NCBI RefSeq assembly: GCF_007989825.1
Contig: NZ_BJUA01000017.1
Location: 1 to 64,000 of the forward strand
Length of the DNA: 64,000 nt
Source: Cellulomonas persica
GTDB lineage: Bacteria > Actinomycetota > Actinomycetes > Actinomycetales > Cellulomonadaceae
Direction of reading: 5' to 3'
Positions within the stretch are counted from its first letter, which is position 1. Each line of letters begins with the position of its first letter. The notes below the pieces were generated by a model. The model was given only the letters and a program-made list of their open reading frames with translations, was not told where the DNA came from and did no database searches. This document shows positions 59,905-64,000 of this stretch, one piece after another. The position numbers and the translations under genes are program-made.

Positions 59905-61140
59905 ATGAGATCGGTCCAGGACCACCTGGCAGCCGTGCTCGCCGCCGTCGGGCCGGTCGCGCCCCTCGACGTCGCGCTGCACGACGCCGCAGGCTGCATC
60001 CTCGCGCGTGACCTCGTCGCGACGAGGGACGTGCCCGCGGTGCCGCTCGCGGCGCGCGACGGGTACGCGGTCGCGGCGCACGAGACGGCGGGCGCGGGGT
60101 ACGACGGCGAGCTGACGCTGCCCGTCGCGCACGACGTCGGGCCCGGGGGACCGGCGGGGCTGCGGCTCGCGCCGGGCCAGGCCGTGCGCGTCTCGTCGGG
60201 TGGGCCGCTGCCGCTGGGCGCGGACTCGGTGGTCCCGCTCGAGGAGACCGACCGCGGTGCGGTGCGGTTCGCGCTGCAGCGGCCCGCGGTCGCGGGTCAG
60301 CACGTGCGCACGGTCGGTGTCGACGTGCGCACCGGGGAGGTCGTGCTGACGGCCGGCACGCGCCTGGGGGCGCGCCAGCTCGCGCTCGCCGCCACGCTCG
60401 GGCACGGACGGCTGCACGTGCACCCGACGCCGCGCGTCGTGCTGCTGTCGGTCGGCGACGAGCTCGTCGAGCCCGGCACCGCGCGCCCGCCCGAGGGGGC
60501 GGTGTTCGAGACCGACGGGCACGCGCTCGAGGCCGCGGTCCGCGACGCCGGAGCGACGCCCGTGCGCGTCGGGATCCTGCCCGACGACCGCGGCACGCTG
60601 CGCGAGGCGCTCGACGACCAGCTCGTGCGCGCGGACCTCGTCGTGATCACCGGTGGCCTGTCCGAGCTCGTCGGCGACACGGTCAAGGACGTGCTCGCGA
60701 CGCTCGGCACGGTCCGGCTCGACCACGTGGCGATGACGCCGGGGTTCCGGCACGGGTTCGGCACGGTCGGCAGCGACCTCGGCACCGACCGCGCGGTGCC
60801 GATCTTCGCGCTGCAGGGCGACCCTGTCGCCGCTCAGGTCTCGTTCGAGGTGTTCGTGCGCCCCGCGCTGCGCGCGATGGCCGGGCACGCCGAGCTGTAC
60901 CGCCCGAGCGTCGCGGCACGCGCCACGCACGGCTGGACCGCTCCCGCGGGGCTGCGCCAGTTCGTGCCCGCGAGCGTGCTCGGCACGCCCGAGGAGGGCT
61001 ACCGGGTCACCGCGCTCGGCGACCCGTCCGCGCCCACCGTCAGCGCGCTCGCGCACGCCAACGCGCTCGCGGTCGTCGGTGAGCACGACACCACCGTCGC
61101 ACCGGGGCAGGTCGTGCACTGCCTCGTGCTGGAGGGGTGA
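59905..61140 (+). CDS. MoeA-like / Glp-type protein
   Basis: The 411-aa product has the MoeA fold: LAARDGYAVAAHETAGAG, VRVSSGGPLPLGADSVVPLE and VLLSVGDELVEPGTARPPEG. The catalytic regions depart from MoeA: TGGLSELVGDTVK (249-261) replaces SGGVSVGDxDxVK, and LQGDP (303-307) replaces LPGNP. In Corynebacterium a gephyrin-like protein (Glp) in this position binds FtsZ instead of serving molybdenum cofactor synthesis. The galU-glp-rimJ-membrane gene order here matches, so Glp function is more likely. ATG 59905; the stop overlaps the GNAT start. Confidence 0.85.
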   Translation: MRSVQDHLAAVLAAVGPVAPLDVALHDAAGCILARDLVATRDVPAVPLAARDGYAVAAHETAGAGYDGELTLPVAHDVGPGGPAGLRLAPGQAVRVSSGGPLPLGADSVVPLEETDRGAVRFALQRPAVAGQHVRTVGVDVRTGEVVLTAGTRLGARQLALAATLGHGRLHVHPTPRVVLLSVGDELVEPGTARPPEGAVFETDGHALEAAVRDAGATPVRVGILPDDRGTLREALDDQLVRADLVVITGGLSELVGDTVKDVLATLGTVRLDHVAMTPGFRHGFGTVGSDLGTDRAVPIFALQGDPVAAQVSFEVFVRPALRAMAGHAELYRPSVAARATHGWTAPAGLRQFVPASVLGTPEEGYRVTALGDPSAPTVSALAHANALAVVGEHDTTVAPGQVVHCLVLEG

Positions 61141-61742
61141 TGGCCAAGGGCTGGCCCGCGATCCTCGTCGACGGCCCCGTGCGACTGCGGCCCTTGCGGC
61201 GGCGCGACGCGCAGGCGTGGCTCGAGCTGCGGGCGCAGAACGCCGCGTGGCTCGAGCCGTGGGACGCCACGAGCCCCGTGCCCGTCGAGGGGCCGCGGCC
61301 CACGTTCAACCAGTTCGTGCGGATGCTCTCGGCGCAGGCGCGCTCGGGCGTGAGCCTGCCGTTCGCGGTGGACCACGCCGGCGAGCTCGTCGGCCAGGTC
61401 ACCGTCTCGTCGATCACGTACGGCTCGCTGCGCTCGGCCTCGATCGGGTACTGGCTCTCGCAGCACGTCGCCGGGCGCGGCATCATGCCGGTGGCCGTGG
61501 CGCTCGCGGCCGACCACTGCTTCACCGCGCTCGGGCTGCACCGCATCGAGATCAACATCCGGCCGGAGAACGGGCCGTCGCTGCGCGTCGTCGAGAAGCT
61601 CGGGCTGCGCGACGAGGGGGTGCGCGAGCGGTTCCTGCACATCGGCGACCGCTGGTGCGACCACCGCACGTTCGCCCTGACGGCCGAGGAGGTCCCCGAG
61701 GGCCTGCTCGCGCGCTACCGCCGCACCCACCCGAGCCCTTGA
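61140..61742 (+). CDS. RimJ/RimL-type GNAT acetyltransferase
   Basis: The 200-aa product contains DGPVRLRPLRRRDAQAWLEL, ASIGYWLSQHVAGRGIMPVA and RIEINIRPENGPSLRVVEKL, then FRxx-like LRDEGVRERFLHIGDRW. These are the GNAT A-motif (acetyl-CoA) and RimJ features. It probably acetylates a protein N-terminus. ATG 61140 overlaps the upstream stop (TGATG). The gene is a standard part of the galU - moeA-like cluster. Confidence 0.9.
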   Translation: MAKGWPAILVDGPVRLRPLRRRDAQAWLELRAQNAAWLEPWDATSPVPVEGPRPTFNQFVRMLSAQARSGVSLPFAVDHAGELVGQVTVSSITYGSLRSASIGYWLSQHVAGRGIMPVAVALAADHCFTALGLHRIEINIRPENGPSLRVVEKLGLRDEGVRERFLHIGDRWCDHRTFALTAEEVPEGLLARYRRTHPSP

Positions 61743-61820
61743 CCCCGCCACCGCGGGCCTCGCGACCCCGCGCGCCCGCCGGCGATCCCGGTGGCCCGCT
61801 CGAGATCGGCAGCTGCGTGC

Positions 61821-61867
61821 GAGCTCGGCAGTCCGGATGCACGAGCAGGCGCAGGACTGCCGAGCTC
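61821..61867. terminator. Perfect 14-bp inverted repeat after the GNAT gene
   Basis: GAGCTCGGCAGTCC (61821-61834) pairs with GGACTGCCGAGCTC (61854-61867) around a 19-base loop, about 80 bases after the GNAT stop. It may terminate the galU operon or attenuate the downstream membrane gene. No T-run is seen. Confidence 0.6.
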
Positions 61868-62031
61868 GTCGTCCGGGTCGCGTGCGGCCCCCGTGCCGGG
61901 CGCTCACGGAGCGGCCGGATCCGCGGTCCGGCGGGGCGATCCGGTGGCGGAGACGCGAACTCGTCGGATGCGGGGCGCGACACGCCGGACGCGTGCAGCG
62001 GCTGCACGGGCAGGCGACCTAACGTCGGGGC

Positions 62032-62997
62032 GTGAAGGATCTCACCGGGCCGATCGCGCTTGCGCTCGTCGCCCTGTGGGTGGCGTACCTGGTGCCGCAC
62101 AAGCTGCGGCACCGGCAACAGCTGGTGGAGTCCCGGGTCGACGACCGGTTCTCCGACGCACTGCGTGTGGTCGCGGTCAGCGACCGCCCGGGTCGCGCCC
62201 GGGCGCAGGCGCCGGTGACCGGCCCCGACTGCCGACCTGCCGGCACGCCGGGGTTGCTGACCCCCGGCAGAGGGGTGCTCGTGGCAGCGACGAGCACCGC
62301 GACAGGAGGCAGGACCGTGGACCGACCCACCGCGCAGCACGACAGACTCACCGCCGAGGTCGCTCGTCGCACCGCTCAGGCGCGAGCGCAGCACGCGGCC
62401 GCCCTCGCGCGCCGCGGGGCCGCCGCTCGTCGCCGCGGCCTGCTCGCGGGCAGCCTCGCGTTCCTCACGCTCGTCGGCGTGGTGGTCGCCGTGGCCGTGC
62501 CCGCCGTCACCTGGCTCGCGGCCGCGGTCCCGGCCGCGCTCCTGACCACCGTGGTCGTGCTCGGCCGTCGGGCCGTCGTCGCGGGACGTGCCGCCGACGC
62601 CGCGTTCGCCGAGCGCATGGCCGAGGCCGCGCGCGCCGCGCAGGAGGCGCGGGCCCGCGCCAACCGCGTGCTGACCGGCGCGACGCGCGTCGTGCAGCCG
62701 TCCGTGACGGGTCACGCCGTGCGGCCGTCGGACACGCCCACGCAGATGATGGAGCGCGTCGTCGTCGACGACTCGTGGTCGCCGGTCCCGGTGCCCAAGC
62801 CCACCTACTCGCTCAAGGCCGAGGCCCCGCGCCGCGAGCCCGTGCCGCTGGAGAACCTCGAGGGCTCGACGGCGGTCGTCGCGCCCGCCGAGTCGACCCC
62901 GGCCGCGACCGTGCCGGCCGAGGTCAAGGCGCCCACGACCACCGGTTCGATCGACCTCGACGCGGTCCTGGCCCGGCGTCGCGCGTCGGGTCAGTGA
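62032..62997 (+). CDS. SepX/GlpR-like actinobacterial membrane protein
   Basis: GTG 62032 opens a 321-aa product with an N-terminal helix (TGPIALALVALWVAYLVPHK) and a cytoplasmic linker. Two more hydrophobic helices follow (about 138-185: LLAGSLAFLTLVGVVVAVAV and LAAAVPAALLTTVVVLG), then a coiled coil (FAERMAEAARAAQEARARAN). The C-terminal tail has conserved YxxxAxAPRR and a final GSIDLDAVLARRRA. Position after galU, glp/moeA-like and rimJ, and the Nout topology, match GlpR/SepX, the cell-division receptor that binds Glp. Assignment is mainly by gene order and topology. Confidence 0.72.
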   Translation: MKDLTGPIALALVALWVAYLVPHKLRHRQQLVESRVDDRFSDALRVVAVSDRPGRARAQAPVTGPDCRPAGTPGLLTPGRGVLVAATSTATGGRTVDRPTAQHDRLTAEVARRTAQARAQHAAALARRGAAARRRGLLAGSLAFLTLVGVVVAVAVPAVTWLAAAVPAALLTTVVVLGRRAVVAGRAADAAFAERMAEAARAAQEARARANRVLTGATRVVQPSVTGHAVRPSDTPTQMMERVVVDDSWSPVPVPKPTYSLKAEAPRREPVPLENLEGSTAVVAPAESTPAATVPAEVKAPTTTGSIDLDAVLARRRASGQ

Positions 62998-63091
62998 GTG
63001 CTCTTGGTCCTGGCGATCCGGGTGACGACCGGGGGAGCGAGGCCGATTTTTCTTGGACCGCTCGCGTGGGCTAGTCTGTAGCCCGCTTCAA

Positions 63092-63166
<75 letters not shown>

Positions 63167-63167
63167 C

Positions 63168-63188
63168 TGTGATGTCGCAGGACATCGG
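63168..63188 (-). repeat. Terminal repeat of the right-hand IS481-type element
   Basis: TGTGATGTCGCAGGACAT (63168-63185) is a typical IS481-family terminus and contains its own small palindrome ATGTC..GACAT. It begins four bases after tRNA-Ala. The other end lies outside the window. Confidence 0.7.
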
Positions 63189-63222
63189 CAACAAGCCGGA
63201 CCCTCAGGGGTCCGGCTTGTTG
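63189..63222. terminator. 15-bp perfect hairpin holding the transposase stop codon in its loop
   Basis: Arms 63189-63203 and 63208-63222 are exact complements (CAACAAGCCGGACCC and its mate) with a 4-base loop. The minus-strand transposase stop TGA (63204-63206) lies in the loop. On the plus strand the hairpin would end tRNA-Ala transcripts and shield the IS from readthrough. Confidence 0.8.
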
Positions 63223-64000
63223 CGTTGTTGGGGTTGGTAGTCGCGGGTGGGGTCGAGGATGAGCTCGCGCAGGAGTTCGCCGGTGATGGCGTGGACGATG
63301 CGGATGTCGTGGTCGGCGATGAGCATGATCACGGGGGTTCGGGCGTGGGTTCGTCCGATGCCGATGTGGTGTAGTCGGCCGTGGACTCGCAGGGTGAGTT
63401 TGCCGTTGTTGTCGATGCGGTCGTGGCGGACGCGTTCGTGGGTGCCGGCCCCGCCGTGGGGGTGGGCCTTGGCCTTGGCGGTGTAGGCCGCGGCGGGGGT
63501 CCGTCCGCGCAGTGAGGTGTGGGGTCGGGCGGTGTTGTAGTGCTCGCGCCACTGATCGAGCAGCCTCTGCAGGTCGTGCAGGGTGGTGGCGGCGGGGCGC
63601 GCGGCGAGCCATTTCTTGAGGGTCTGCTGGACGCGTTCGACCTTGCCGCAGGTCGTGGGGTGGTTCGGGCGGGAGTGGCGTTGCTCGACGTGCAGGCGTG
63701 CCAGCTCGGACTGGAACGCGTTGCGGCCGCCGCGACCACCGGCCAGGCGGGTGGTGAAGACCATGCCGTTGTCGGACAGGACCGCGGCCGGGACGCCGTG
63801 CTCGCTGATCGCGGCGCGGAAGGTGGTCACGACGTCTGGTCCGCGGACGCGGTCGTGGGCGGTGCAGGCCGCGACGAACCGGGAGTGGTCGTCGATGAAG
63901 GTCAGGACCTCGGAGTCGGTGCCGTCGGCCAGGCGCACGTGGGTGAAGTCGGTCTGCCACAGCTCGTTGGGCAGGGTCGCCTCGAAGCGGATGTAGGACG
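63204..64000 (-). CDS. IS481-family transposase, C-terminal part (runs off the right edge)
   Basis: The frame encodes the rve/DDE core: IRFEATLPNELWQTDFTHVR (first Asp), VLTFIDDHSRFVAACTAHDR, GVPAAVLSDNGMVF (second Asp), and the region of the catalytic Glu (HPTTCGKVERVQQTLKKWL). WREHYNTARPHTSLRGRTPA follows, then the IS481 tail (ITGELLRELILDPTRDYQPQ). The N-terminal HTH lies beyond 64000. The stop is in a hairpin loop. The frame is intact within the window, so it may be active. Confidence 0.92.
   Translation of the reverse strand, partial: SYIRFEATLPNELWQTDFTHVRLADGTDSEVLTFIDDHSRFVAACTAHDRVRGPDVVTTFRAAISEHGVPAAVLSDNGMVFTTRLAGGRGGRNAFQSELARLHVEQRHSRPNHPTTCGKVERVQQTLKKWLAARPAATTLHDLQRLLDQWREHYNTARPHTSLRGRTPAAAYTAKAKAHPHGGAGTHERVRHDRIDNNGKLTLRVHGRLHHIGIGRTHARTPVIMLIADHDIRIVHAITGELLRELILDPTRDYQPQQRNKPDP

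Overview
The window is high-GC DNA with GTG/TTG starts, tightly overlapping operons and a gene stock typical of Actinobacteria. Pointers include a BldC-type regulator, an FmdB zinc ribbon beside mscL, and the galU / moeA-like / rimJ-like / small membrane protein block. A secreted GH11 xylanase with a carbohydrate-binding module and a pentose uptake operon suggest a plant-polymer-degrading Micrococcales species. Cellulomonas or a close relative is the best guess; this is inference from gene content, not a database match.

Region 1 (1-2094) is an insertion-sequence graveyard: the N-terminus of an IS481-type transposase, two IS3-type fragments with outward-facing 25-bp ends, a stray 3' end of a zinc-ribbon membrane gene, and the wreck of a polymorphic toxin/immunity locus. 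Region 2 (2095-14406, minus strand) is the core of an extracellular contractile injection system (eCIS, Afp/PVC type): sheath, tube, small assembly proteins, second tube, an unusual 1101-aa low-complexity protein, LysM adaptor, spike, gp25, baseplate J, tail protein I and a tail-anchored zinc-ribbon protein. Nearly every junction is translationally coupled. No AAA+ ATPase, tail terminator, recognisable tape measure or tail fibre gene is present here. A large LuxR/LAL regulator (14640-17327) is divergent from it.

Region 3 (17450-19967) holds an acetyltransferase, a hypothetical gene and the GH11 xylanase. Region 4 (19968-23569) looks like a small genomic island at tRNA-Arg(CCT). It carries a SUFU-domain gene and a coupled ABC-type ATPase + Toprim-like gene pair (candidate anti-phage module, OLD/PARIS-like), and it ends in two degenerate copies of the tRNA 3' end. 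A Fic protein with a palindromic promoter site, a small hypothetical gene and an SNF2-type helicase follow.

Region 5 (27924-32805) has housekeeping and membrane genes (M20 peptidase, Dcu-type transporter, lipoprotein, ICMT-like methyltransferase, DUF4184 protein). Region 6 (32992-41527) is a LacI-regulated sugar locus: regulator, D-lyxose isomerase, lipoprotein binding protein, RbsA-type ATPase, two RbsC-type permeases, a DUF4432 epimerase-like protein and a DUF1349 protein. Two tandem TGAACCGGTTCA operators lie at the promoter and a near-copy sits upstream of the xylanase, suggesting joint control of xylan attack and pentose uptake.

Region 7 (41554-48360) carries an SGNH protein, a DEAD-box helicase, a 47-aa zinc-ribbon protein, a TetR regulator, a BldC-like regulator, a hexapeptide-repeat protein and an amino-acid permease. 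Region 8 (48361-62997) has a 1581-aa helicase-like protein with a degenerate P-loop and a nuclease-like tail, a SAF protein, MscL, an FmdB-like protein, penicillin acylase, 5-formyl-THF cyclo-ligase, GalU, a Glp/MoeA-like protein, a GNAT and a SepX/GlpR-like membrane protein. The last two kinds of gene recall the actinobacterial cell-division pair Glp-GlpR. The window closes with tRNA-Ala(CGC) and a second, different IS481-type element inserted just after it.
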